DNA of 37,324 nucleotides from an uncultured Lentisphaeria bacterium (GTDB taxonomy: Bacteria; Verrucomicrobiota; Lentisphaeria; Victivallales; UBA1829): NCBI GenBank assembly GCA_949287225.1, contig CASEFP010000086.1, forward strand, positions 1 to 37,324, given 5' to 3'. The first letter of the stretch is position 1. Each line of letters starts with the position of its first letter. This document shows, piece after piece, positions 1 through 7,716 of the stretch. The position numbers were made by a program, and so were the translations under genes. Below the pieces are notes generated by a model. It had not been told where the DNA came from and ran no database searches. It was given only the letters and a program-made list of their open reading frames with translations.

Positions 1-907
1 CAGTCTTTTCCGGCAGACCGAAATTCGAGTTCAGGGAATGCGCAAAGTTCAGAACCGGAGAATCATGAAGCCCGAACAGCAGAGCGTCAAATCCCGTTTC
101 GCGTTGAAAATTCCGCAGACGTTCGACAAACGCCATCGGCGGCTCATTGACTCCGCCGATGTCGCAGAGAAGCGGCGGATGGCTTCCGGGAAGATGTTCC
201 AGTGCGCGAAGGTAACCACTTTTGAGTGGATTGAATTCGTTGTCAAGGAAACTGGCTGCCAGCGCAATTCTCGAACAGCCCTGCTGTGCGAGATGTTCGA
301 GAGCCTTTCCGACTCCTGCTGCAAGGTCGGCCTTGCAGCAGACCCATTGTTCCACGGCCTGCTTCAGAATTGAATTCCGGTAGTTCAGATGGTGGATATG
401 GGCAATCCGGAATCTCTTGCGGAGAAAAAGCGGAAAGATCGGCGCATACCAGTTGCTGTAGAAGATGATCCGGCTTCCATCCGGCAGCCGTTCGAGGATT
501 GTCTCGTCGAAATCCTCGATCCGGTTGGTCGTTGTCAGCGGGAGGGTGACGACATGGGCTTTCCGGAGGCACGCCTCCTGGAGACAGCCGCTCAGGATGT
601 CGCGCAGAATGCTCCGTGTCTCGAAATCGGATTTCAGGAAATAATCGGAACAGGGCAGGAGAAGAAAAACGTTTCCAACGTCGCCACCGGAGCGGTGCGG
701 CAGAAATGTGCCTTTTCCGGGTATGCGCTCCAGAAGCCCTTCCTTTTCCAGAATGTCCAGTGCTCCGCGGAGTGTTTTGCGCGTGATTCCGAGCATGGCG
801 GCCAGTTCCGGCTCGACAGGGAGGCGGTTCCGGTTCACATAGGCGCCGGAGAGGATCTCCTGTTTCAGCTTCTTGACGATTTCGAGGCGTTTGACTGGCG
901 GTCTCAT
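1..907 (-). CDS. GntR-HTH / LacI-sensor transcriptional regulator (C-terminus cut by window edge)
   Basis: The reading frame starts at 907 and runs off the left edge after 302 visible codons, so it is partial. The first 70 residues form a GntR-type winged helix: LPVEPELAAMLGITRKTLRG followed by LEKEGLLERIPGKGTF. From about residue 80 the protein resembles the periplasmic-binding-like sensor domain of LacI-family regulators (VFLLLPCSDYF, then RIIFYSNWY, then GCSRIALA). This GntR-plus-LacI architecture is that of AraR-type sugar-responsive repressors. The start is set by GGAAAGAG about 10 nt upstream; a nearer upstream ATG meets a stop after two codons. It is divergent from the prepilin, propeller and glycosidase genes and probably controls them and itself (inference from the shared promoter element). 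The ligand is unknown but likely a sugar. Confidence 0.85.
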   Translation of the reverse strand, partial: MRPPVKRLEIVKKLKQEILSGAYVNRNRLPVEPELAAMLGITRKTLRGALDILEKEGLLERIPGKGTFLPHRSGGDVGNVFLLLPCSDYFLKSDFETRSILRDILSGCLQEACLRKAHVVTLPLTTTNRIEDFDETILERLPDGSRIIFYSNWYAPIFPLFLRKRFRIAHIHHLNYRNSILKQAVEQWVCCKADLAAGVGKALEHLAQQGCSRIALAASFLDNEFNPLKSGYLRALEHLPGSHPPLLCDIGGVNEPPMAFVERLRNFQRETGFDALLFGLHDSPVLNFAHSLNSNFGLPEKT

Positions 908-975
908 GGCATCAGGCTCTTTCCGTTGTGAACGATTCTTTCCGCAAGGGGGGAGAAAGTTGTTTTCCTTTTATT

Positions 976-1003
976 ATTATACATCATGTTCCCTTAAAAT
1001 CAA
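976..1003 (-). promoter_or_regulatory. Promoter of the GntR/LacI regulator
   Basis: On the minus strand TTGATT (998-1003) and TATAAT (976-981) are 16 nt apart, about 70 nt before the regulator start. The sequence between them contains TTAAGGGAACATGATG, which nearly duplicates the spacer of the divergent prepilin promoter. The ACAT-G-ATGT half-sites form a short palindrome that could be an operator. Confidence 0.6.
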
Positions 1004-1263
1004 GAGCCGTCTCCGCTGTTTCCAGAAGAAAAATTTATTTTTCATGTTTTTTAACGGGTTCGGATGGTCACCTGCAAGGAAGGAGCAGACAATCTTCCCA
1101 TTTTTCTGGAAAAGGGCTGTTCCTCATTCTGCAGGCACGAAACAAAGGAACATGCATCTTGAAATAATGGGCGTTTCATAAAGAAAATCCGCTGAATCAG
1201 AGAGAAATGTCCAGATCTGCTGATTTCCTGCAAAAAAAAATCTGTTTTTTCCTGAAATCCCCC

Positions 1264-1292
1264 TTGTCTTTAAGGGTACAATGGTGTATAAT
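1264..1292 (+). promoter_or_regulatory. Promoter of the prepilin / glycosidase operon
   Basis: TTGTCT (1264-1269) and a perfect TATAAT (1287-1292) are separated by 17 nt, with an extended -10 TG. The spacer includes TTAAGGGTACAATGGTG, with TACA-N4-TGTA half-sites. It almost matches the regulator's own promoter on the other strand, so it is a good candidate operator for that regulator. Confidence 0.65.
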
Positions 1293-1329
1293 TAAAAGCA
1301 GAACAGTTCCTAAGCAAAGGAGATCGATA

Positions 1330-1923
1330 ATGAAAAAATACTGCTTTTCGCTGATCGAACTTCTGGTCGTGATTTCGATTATCGCGATTCTCGCCTCGCT
1401 CCTGCTCCCCGCACTGAACAAGGCGCGGGAAAAAGCACACAACATCCAATGTGTCAACAATATGAAAAACATCGGAATGGCATGGCAGATGTATTCGAAC
1501 GATACGGCCTACTGCATGCCGCTCATGGTGCAGAAGGACTTCACATGGGTTCACGAGGTGGCCGCCAGACTTTCCAGGAAAAAAGATCAGAACGGGGAAT
1601 ACATGATCCCGTGCCCCGCCTGGAAGCTCTATCCGGCCAACTCCTACGGTTTGAACACATTCTTCTCCGGAGAGTGGAACACGGAAAAGACCTGCATGAA
1701 AATCACGCGGATCCGTTATCCGTCGAAAGCGCAGATCCTGATGGAGAACAACACCGATCCGCGTTACAACTGGCCGTCCAATGTCGCCTATCTCGTCTGG
1801 GTCTCTTTCCGGCACAATCTGCGCTCGAACGTCTTTTACTTTGACGGTCATGCCGGATCCATTCTCCAGACGCAGGAACAGCTGACCGATCCCAATTACG
1901 GCAATCTCCGGAAGGGATTGTGA
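1330..1923 (+). CDS. Prepilin-type H-X9-DG domain protein
   Basis: A 197-residue protein with a class III prepilin N-terminus: leader MKKYC, then [16 protein letters not shown], with the conserved Glu at +5 of the predicted mature chain. The hydrophobic helix continues to [13 protein letters not shown], as in the many prepilin-like proteins of Lentisphaerae and Planctomycetes. Near the C-terminus RHN and FDGHAG are spaced as His-9 residues-Asp-Gly, the H-X9-DG signature. The residue before the predicted cut is Cys rather than Gly. AAAGGAG at 1316-1322 fixes the start. It heads an apparent operon with a secreted propeller-like protein and a glycosidase. Its role is unknown; a cell-surface pseudopilin or scaffold function is inference. 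Confidence 0.88.
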   Translation: MKKYCFSLIELLVVISIIAILASLLLPALNKAREKAHNIQCVNNMKNIGMAWQMYSNDTAYCMPLMVQKDFTWVHEVAARLSRKKDQNGEYMIPCPAWKLYPANSYGLNTFFSGEWNTEKTCMKITRIRYPSKAQILMENNTDPRYNWPSNVAYLVWVSFRHNLRSNVFYFDGHAGSILQTQEQLTDPNYGNLRKGL

Positions 1924-2021
1924 ACGGTAGAAGAGAATTCCGGAAAACATATTCTGGCGGCGCTGAAACAATCCGCCGGAAACAAGATAGAAAAAAACAT
2001 TTGATAAGAAAGGTCTCTTCC

Positions 2022-3593
2022 ATGCATCCGCTTGTCTTCACCGCTCTTCTGGCCGCATCCTGTTCCGTTTCAGGCGCCGCGCTCGAGTATTCGGGCTGTC
2101 TGGGACAGAGTCAGGAGGAATCCGCTCCCCCGGTGCCTTACACGGCGGTCTATTCCGCCGCCGGGGATTCCTCAAACCTCTATTTCATCACCGGGCCTTA
2201 TCCGGGCGCGGGTGAACTCTGGCGCCTTCCGCACGGAAGCCGGACTGCGGAAAAGGTCCGGGGCGCGACAGGGGGAACCCTGCTCTCTGACGGAACAGAC
2301 CTCTATCTGGTCGAAGGCAGATATATTTTCAAACTGGAAAACGGCGTCAGAGGAGAAAAGCCGCTGCTCGACATGAAACGCACCTATGACCGTGTCGTCG
2401 TCGCGGACGCGCAGGCAAAAGCCGGATTCGGCGCAGCGGCAAAGTTTTTCGCCTATGACAGAAAAGCGAAGAAAGTCGATGCTTGGAAGATGGACGGGAC
2501 GATGCTTCCCGCCGTTCTGGATCTGGGGAAAACCGCTTCAAGGAGTCCCTTTTATTCGCTCGGGTATCATGCCGAAAGCGGCTGCCTGATCGCCTCGACG
2601 GCCTACCCGGAACTGCGTACCTACCGTTTTACTCCGGACGGTGCGAAGCAGAGCGGAAACTGGCCGCTGCGGGGATCGGCTTCGGTATTCTTCAATCTAG
2701 ACGGTGTCTGCTGGGGGGTCGAGGCGGGCGCGACGACATTCCGCAGCCATCCCGTTTCCGGCGGGCGCGAAAGAATCGGCGCGGAATCCGACCGCTACAC
2801 CTATGCGATCGCGGGCGACGGCGGCGATGGCTTTTTCCTTGCCACATCGCAGGGATTGAAGCACTACGCACGGGAAAATCTCTCTGAATGCGATTTCCGT
2901 ATCGGAGGTCTGCCCGGAATTTCGGCGCTGGCGCTTTCGAAGGGGAGAGTCATTGCCGTCTGCGACGGAGCCATTCACAGCATGTTGCTTGACGATCCGC
3001 AGTCCGCGCCGCTGCAGAACGCGGGCAACGAAGCGTGGCGTGTGGGTGCGAACTGGGCGTCACGCGGCGTCGCCGTCCAGCCGGGAGAAAACGCCGTCTT
3101 CCTGATTCTGGACAGGACGAAAAAAGGAGTATGGCGCTTCGACCCGTCACGAACCGCCTGGGGCGATGCGGCGCGGTTCCGTTTTGAAGACGGAAAATTC
3201 CGCGCACCGGATGACATGGTGCTCCGCAACGGCTCCGTGATCGTTGCCGACGCGGGCAGACTGAATGTGGAAAACGATCTGACGGAGCTTGTAACCAAGG
3301 TGGATATTTTCCCCTCCTGCGAGATCGTCGCCGCAAATGCCGGGAAAGTCTTTTTCCTGAAAGACGGCAGAACGCTCTGGCAGTTTTCCGGCAAGGTCGC
3401 GGATATCGCCGTGCTTGGAGATTTCATTGCTGTTTCCGGAGAAAAACTCCTTCTGCTCGATCGGAACGGCAAGGTCGTCTCCGAAAAGGCGTTCCGTCTG
3501 ACGGCGCTGGCAGCCGAAGGCAGATGGCTGATCGGCGCGTCGCCGGAAAGAAAAGGCATTCTGCGATTCAAACTCAATACGGGAAAGGAATAA
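2022..3593 (+). CDS. Secreted propeller-like protein of unknown function
   Basis: A 523-residue protein beginning with a signal peptide (MHPLVFTALLAASCSVSGAA). The start at 2022 is preferred because AAGAAAGG lies 8 nt upstream and the signal peptide begins there; longer in-frame versions add a polar extension. The body contains repeated short strand units such as NLYFITGPYPGAGELWRL, DLYLVEGRYIFKLENG, KVFFLKDGRTLWQF and EKLLLLDRNGKVV, which look like beta-propeller blades (NHL/WD-like; inference). No catalytic motif was recognised. It lies 98 bp after the prepilin gene and 6 bp before the glycosidase gene, so it is probably co-expressed with them and may bind carbohydrate or protein outside the cytoplasm. 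Confidence 0.8.
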   Translation: MHPLVFTALLAASCSVSGAALEYSGCLGQSQEESAPPVPYTAVYSAAGDSSNLYFITGPYPGAGELWRLPHGSRTAEKVRGATGGTLLSDGTDLYLVEGRYIFKLENGVRGEKPLLDMKRTYDRVVVADAQAKAGFGAAAKFFAYDRKAKKVDAWKMDGTMLPAVLDLGKTASRSPFYSLGYHAESGCLIASTAYPELRTYRFTPDGAKQSGNWPLRGSASVFFNLDGVCWGVEAGATTFRSHPVSGGRERIGAESDRYTYAIAGDGGDGFFLATSQGLKHYARENLSECDFRIGGLPGISALALSKGRVIAVCDGAIHSMLLDDPQSAPLQNAGNEAWRVGANWASRGVAVQPGENAVFLILDRTKKGVWRFDPSRTAWGDAARFRFEDGKFRAPDDMVLRNGSVIVADAGRLNVENDLTELVTKVDIFPSCEIVAANAGKVFFLKDGRTLWQFSGKVADIAVLGDFIAVSGEKLLLLDRNGKVVSEKAFRLTALAAEGRWLIGASPERKGILRFKLNTGKE

Positions 3594-3599
3594 GCTTCG

Positions 3600-6455
3600 A
3601 TGAAACGGCACTTCATGATTCCGGGATTGCTCCTGATGATTTTATCCTCCGCCTCCGCCGCCGTGCTGACAGGGGAAACCTCCAACCCTTACAACAGTTT
3701 GTTCAAACCCGGGGAGAAAATTACATTATTCTTTCACGTGGAAGGTCTTCCAAATGAAAAGAAGGAGATGCTTCTGCTGGATTTTCAGGATCAGAACGGG
3801 AAAAGCCGGAAAACGATGCACATTCCGTTTCAGGCGGACGGAAAAGGCACATGGCACGGCGAAGTTCCGGATGTCCCGCGCGCGGAATACGGTTTTTACC
3901 GCGTGATGGCAAAACTCTCTGACGGCACGCTTCTCCGGAAAACCGGAAGCCGTCCCGCGGGCTGTCTGACCTATGCCGTGGTTCCCGATCCGGCATTGCG
4001 CAAAGTGTATCCGCCGGAAGATTCATTTTTCGGTCTGCACGGGAATTCGCGCGGGAAAGCCACACTCGGACCGTGGATCGGATGCCGCTGGGGGATGCGG
4101 ATCATGGAAAAAGACAGAGAGGCCTTTCTGAAAGCCAGGAAAAATGCCGCATGGGTCTACTATTCCTACGAAGTATTCCGCGGTCCCACCAGCGTCTTCA
4201 ATCAGCTGACCCCTCAACAGAAAAAAGGCAATCTGATCGGGAATGAGCAGTCGCTCCGCCCCGTAACGCCGGAAGGCGAGCGCCTTTTTGCGGAGGTTTA
4301 CCGGAATACCGCGAAACGCGGACTGGAACAGAAGGGGTTTGATAAAACCATGCGTTACCAGGTGCTCTGGGAACCTGATCTGTATCTTTCCGATGATGAC
4401 ATCGTCCGAATCTACCGGATTGCGCGCAAGGCCATCCGCGAGGCGGATCCGGAGGCGCTGATTCTCGGACCCTGTTTCTCGCACATCGGACTGGGTTCCG
4501 TCGACGCGCACCGGAAGCTCTTTGAAAAAGGATTCCTCGATTATGTGGACGAGGTGACGCTCCACCCCTACATCCCGTATCCGGTGGAGGAAAACGGTCT
4601 TGTGGAGAATATCCGCGCCCTCAGGGAGACGGTCGAAAAATATGCGCGCGGCAGAAAAATCGGAATCCGCGCGAACGAGGCGGGATATTCCGCAATCGGC
4701 ACGCCTGAAGAGGAACGCATCCAGATGTACGGGCAGCTCCGCGCCGCGCTGATCCTTCTGGGTGAGGGAATTCTCTCCAACGAACCCTTCTACGGCTACG
4801 ATCATGACTCTTCCGGCAAAGGGGACTACGGACTGACCTACAATCTGACGATTCCGCATCACATCTGGGGTACGGAACGCGTGGCGCCGCGCCCGGTGTT
4901 TCCCGCGCTTGCCGCAGCAAGTTTCCTGCTGGAGGGTCACCGCCCCACCAGCGTCATTGAATACCTAGGCGACACTGTTCTGGGATACTCCTATGCGGAC
5001 CGGAACGATCACTGTGTGATCGCGCTCTGGGATTTCAGCGGACGGCCCGCCCGCGTGCGGATCGAAACGGGACGCGGAGAAATCCGCGTCGCGGATATGA
5101 TGGGAAACGTGAAGCGTGTGAAGACCGACGCCGGAAGCCTCGCACTGACCCTCACGGAAGCGCCTGTCTACATTCTTGACGCGGATCCGAAACTCTGGGG
5201 GCGCAGCGCCGAGAGAAAAATCGTTCCCGACACCCTTGCCCCGCAGGGAATCGCGGGCGAGAGCGTGACACTCTCCGGCACCATTCAGGAGAACGGCACT
5301 CTCACCGTGAAAGCGCCCGGCGCATTCCGGACGGGAGAAACCACTGTTCCTGTGGGGAAAGGCTCCCGGTATTCCGTGAAAATCCGGATCCCGCTGACGC
5401 TGTCCGAGGGCCGTTATCCCTTCCAGCTGAGTCTGAAAAATGCCGAAGGGCGTATTCTCTCTTCGACAGGCGTCCGCGTGCAGGTCCGCCCGCCGGTTGC
5501 GCTGGAAGCCGAACAGGCCGTCTGCTCCGGCGACGGCACATTCGGGCTCCGCTTCACGCTCCGGAATCTTTCCGACAGCGCGTGCGGGGGAAGTGTCTCC
5601 TCGCGGATTCCCGGCGTTCCGGAATGCTCACAGAAAATAAAGTTCCGGCTCGAAGGAAAACAGAGCGGAGAATATCTCCTTCTTTTCCCCGGCTTTGAAC
5701 CTTCTCCATTTGAAATCTGGAAAAGTGAACTGCTTGTCGAGGTGAATTCCAGATACCGGGCGAAACGGAATGGGGAATTCAACTTCCTGGCGGCCTCCTA
5801 TCTGCCCGGAGTCGGGCGAAATGCGGATTTCTCCGCCTGGAAAACGCCCGATTATCTGGATCTGCCTCAGGAGTGCGTCCGCGCACCGGGCTTCCACAGC
5901 GGAAAAAACGATCTCTCCGGACGCATTGCCTTCGGCTGGAACGAGGAATACTTTCTTGTGAACATCAGAGTCCGGGATGATATATTTTCCCAGAAATCCA
6001 CAGGAAGAAACATCTGGAACGGGGACAGCGTCCAGCTGGGATTCGCCCGCGCCAGAACGATTCCGCGCACGACCAACAGCGTCGGAGAGCAGATGCTCCT
6101 CGGATTCAGCGAAATCAACGCGGCCCTGATGCCGAACGGTCCCGAAGCATGGCGCGCCTATTCCTTCGACCCGGAAAACCTGAAAACGGGAACGCTTTCC
6201 AATGCGGAACTCCCGCGCGACATTTCCGTATCGAAAAACGCGGACGGTTCCACGGAAATCCTTTACCGGATCGCGGTGCCGTGGCATTTCCTCAACCTGA
6301 AGAATGTGCAGGCGGGAATGTCGGTCTACTGTGCGGGAACGGTCAACGACCGGGATGCGGAATTCACACGCCAGAATGATGTTTCCGCAATCGGATTCTT
6401 TCAGCTGAAACGGCTGCCGCCGAAGAATTTCGGCGGTGTCATCCTGAAAAAATGA
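3600..6455 (+). CDS. Secreted glycoside hydrolase-like enzyme with CBM9-like C-terminus
   Basis: A 951-residue protein with a signal peptide (residues 1-20). Residues about 28-130 form a beta-rich N-terminal domain. Residues about 140-440 resemble a clan GH-A type TIM barrel: WEPDLY (257-262) gives a candidate acid/base Glu258, LHPY (321-324) fits a conserved barrel-end His, and ANEAGY (358-363) gives a candidate nucleophile Glu360. Beta domains follow (about 450-740). Residues about 755-951 resemble the CBM9-like/DOMON fold of carbohydrate-active enzymes (FSAWKTPDYLDLP, WNEEYFLVNIRVRDD, WNGDSVQLGF). GGAAAGGAA precedes the start. The GH family cannot be assigned by eye; GH39-like is one possibility. 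It is the last gene before a strong terminator. Confidence 0.8.
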   Translation: MKRHFMIPGLLLMILSSASAAVLTGETSNPYNSLFKPGEKITLFFHVEGLPNEKKEMLLLDFQDQNGKSRKTMHIPFQADGKGTWHGEVPDVPRAEYGFYRVMAKLSDGTLLRKTGSRPAGCLTYAVVPDPALRKVYPPEDSFFGLHGNSRGKATLGPWIGCRWGMRIMEKDREAFLKARKNAAWVYYSYEVFRGPTSVFNQLTPQQKKGNLIGNEQSLRPVTPEGERLFAEVYRNTAKRGLEQKGFDKTMRYQVLWEPDLYLSDDDIVRIYRIARKAIREADPEALILGPCFSHIGLGSVDAHRKLFEKGFLDYVDEVTLHPYIPYPVEENGLVENIRALRETVEKYARGRKIGIRANEAGYSAIGTPEEERIQMYGQLRAALILLGEGILSNEPFYGYDHDSSGKGDYGLTYNLTIPHHIWGTERVAPRPVFPALAAASFLLEGHRPTSVIEYLGDTVLGYSYADRNDHCVIALWDFSGRPARVRIETGRGEIRVADMMGNVKRVKTDAGSLALTLTEAPVYILDADPKLWGRSAERKIVPDTLAPQGIAGESVTLSGTIQENGTLTVKAPGAFRTGETTVPVGKGSRYSVKIRIPLTLSEGRYPFQLSLKNAEGRILSSTGVRVQVRPPVALEAEQAVCSGDGTFGLRFTLRNLSDSACGGSVSSRIPGVPECSQKIKFRLEGKQSGEYLLLFPGFEPSPFEIWKSELLVEVNSRYRAKRNGEFNFLAASYLPGVGRNADFSAWKTPDYLDLPQECVRAPGFHSGKNDLSGRIAFGWNEEYFLVNIRVRDDIFSQKSTGRNIWNGDSVQLGFARARTIPRTTNSVGEQMLLGFSEINAALMPNGPEAWRAYSFDPENLKTGTLSNAELPRDISVSKNADGSTEILYRIAVPWHFLNLKNVQAGMSVYCAGTVNDRDAEFTRQNDVSAIGFFQLKRLPPKNFGGVILKK

Positions 6456-6470
6456 TATCATGCCATGTAT

Positions 6471-6542
6471 ACGGAATTTTGAACTGGACTTTCGGTCCCG
6501 TCAAAATTCCGTTTTTTATTTTCCTGCGAAAATAAAAAAACG
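6471..6542. terminator. Convergent terminator structure (two overlapping hairpins)
   Basis: Arms 6471-6482 (ACGGAATTTTGA) and 6501-6512 are a perfect 12-bp inverted repeat with an inner GGAC/GTCC stem, followed on the plus strand by TTTTTATTTT: a classical intrinsic terminator for the glycosidase operon. A second inverted repeat (CGTTTTTTATTTTC at 6510-6523 with 6528-6542) shares the T-run and could serve the Tad operon arriving on the minus strand. The sequence from 6543 to 6629 shows nothing further. Confidence 0.85.
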
Positions 6543-6629
6543 ATTGCAGGACAGAGAGGCCGGAGCATTTTTCAAAACAAGCACAATGCAGTTTCCCTTC
6601 TCGCATCCGCCTTTTGCAGAATCGACTAA

Positions 6630-7505
6630 TTAGCGTTGCAAATTATTTTTTTGATTGCGGAACTGCATGAGCAGTCTCTTCCAGCGGTCGGAAGACTCGC
6701 TTTTCGCAAGGATTTCCTCCGGCGCAAGCGCGGCGATTTCACGAATTTCCCCGTCGGACAACCGCAGCAAAAGCGGAAGCGCGGCCAGTCCGGCTTGGTG
6801 CAGATGCTCCGCCGCCCGCGCAAGGCGAATTCGCAGAAATACCTCCCGCAAAACGACTCCAAGGGGAAGAAGAAGCGGCAGAAACCACCATGATACGCCG
6901 ACGGAGGCAAGAACGGGCGCCGCCGCAACTCCGCCGAAAAACAGTAGAGGCAGTTCCCGTCGCCGGAACAGATTCCCGACCGTCCTCCGGAATGCGGACG
7001 CATTCACCTGACAAGCGAAATATTCCTCATAGACGGAAGGGGGAAACGCCGTCCGGACCGCGTGAACCATCTCATGGGCAAGGGTTTCCGACGCATCATA
7101 TCCCATTCGTTTTTTTCTGTCCGCAAAGGCTCCATGCAGAAACACAAGCGGAAGCAGATGGTCGATTTCCAGCAGGACACCGGCGGAAAGGAAACCGGTC
7201 TGTTTCGAGGAACAGCGCACAGGCACCCATTCCGCGCGGAAACGGTAGATTTTCCAGGTCAGTTCAACAGATTTTTCCCACACTTCCGGCGGCGGAGACG
7301 GCAGGGATGCAACCATTTCCTGAAGATCGGAAGAACCGCTCCGAAGCGCCTCCAGTTCCCCGTGCAGACGTTCCATACGTCCGGAAAAGCGCTCCCCGGT
7401 CTCTCCTGGCGCGGGAAACAATCCGGACGAATCGAACTGTTCCAGCAATGCGGCGCGTTCGCAGGGCGCACATTCGCAGAGTGTTTTCCAGAAAAGCGGC
7501 ACCAT
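6630..7505 (-). CDS. Membrane protein with zinc-metallopeptidase HEMVH motif
   Basis: A 291-residue protein starting 1 nt after the stop of the Flp-like pilin gene. Residues 140-150 read ETLAHEMVHAV, which fits the HExxH zinc site of gluzincin-type peptidases; Glu160 or Glu161 downstream could be a third ligand. Residues about 186-225 are strongly hydrophobic and probably form a membrane hairpin. The rest is soluble. It is the last gene of the Tad-like operon, translationally close to the pilin. The family is not recognised; an M48- or M56-like relation is a guess. It may process or turn over pilin or secreted substrates (inference). Loss of activity cannot be excluded because the third ligand is uncertain. 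Confidence 0.6.
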   Translation of the reverse strand: MVPLFWKTLCECAPCERAALLEQFDSSGLFPAPGETGERFSGRMERLHGELEALRSGSSDLQEMVASLPSPPPEVWEKSVELTWKIYRFRAEWVPVRCSSKQTGFLSAGVLLEIDHLLPLVFLHGAFADRKKRMGYDASETLAHEMVHAVRTAFPPSVYEEYFACQVNASAFRRTVGNLFRRRELPLLFFGGVAAAPVLASVGVSWWFLPLLLPLGVVLREVFLRIRLARAAEHLHQAGLAALPLLLRLSDGEIREIAALAPEEILAKSESSDRWKRLLMQFRNQKNNLQR

Positions 7506-7506
7506 G

Positions 7507-7716
7507 TCACGGAATCGGCAGTGAGATGATTGTGACAATCCGCTGGTAGAGCGCAACGATGCTTTTGCCGATCGGCCCGAAAGAGCCGCCGCCGAAGCCG
7601 GACAGCGAATAAATGGAGGCGGAAGCCGCAAAAACCAGCGGCAGAATCGAACAGAGCAGGATCGTATATTCCAGAAGAACACTCCGTTTTCTGGCGATGG
7701 TCCGCTTCCTAGTCAT
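7507..7716 (-). CDS. Flp-like (type IVb) pilin subunit
   Basis: A 69-residue protein overlapping the 3' end of the upstream FHA gene by 8 bp. After a basic leader (MTRKRTIARKR) comes SVLLEYTILLCSILPLVFAA, with Glu-Tyr placed as in Flp pilins (Glu at +5 if cut after Arg11). The length, single hydrophobic helix and short C-terminal tail with glycines fit Flp/TadA-system pilins. The residue before the predicted cut is Arg, not the usual Gly, so cleavage by a standard prepilin peptidase is doubtful. Its position among cpaB, cpaC, cpaF, tadB and tadC homologues supports the call. It could alternatively be a small TadE-like minor pilin. Confidence 0.65.
   Translation of the reverse strand: MTRKRTIARKRSVLLEYTILLCSILPLVFAASASIYSLSGFGGGSFGPIGKSIVALYQRIVTIISLPIP

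Larger units (their letters stand above)
908..1329. other. Divergent intergenic regulatory region
   Basis: This 422-bp AT-rich stretch separates the divergent regulator and prepilin genes. It contains one outward-facing promoter near each end (976-1003 and 1264-1292). No convincing coding frame, tRNA or terminator was seen in between; short frames here lack ribosome binding sites and family resemblance. Confidence 0.6.

Noticed and set aside
1924..2021. GC-rich inverted repeat between the prepilin and propeller genes as a terminator
   Set aside because: The stem near 1955-1980 has a mismatch and no T-run follows it, so read-through into the next gene is expected.
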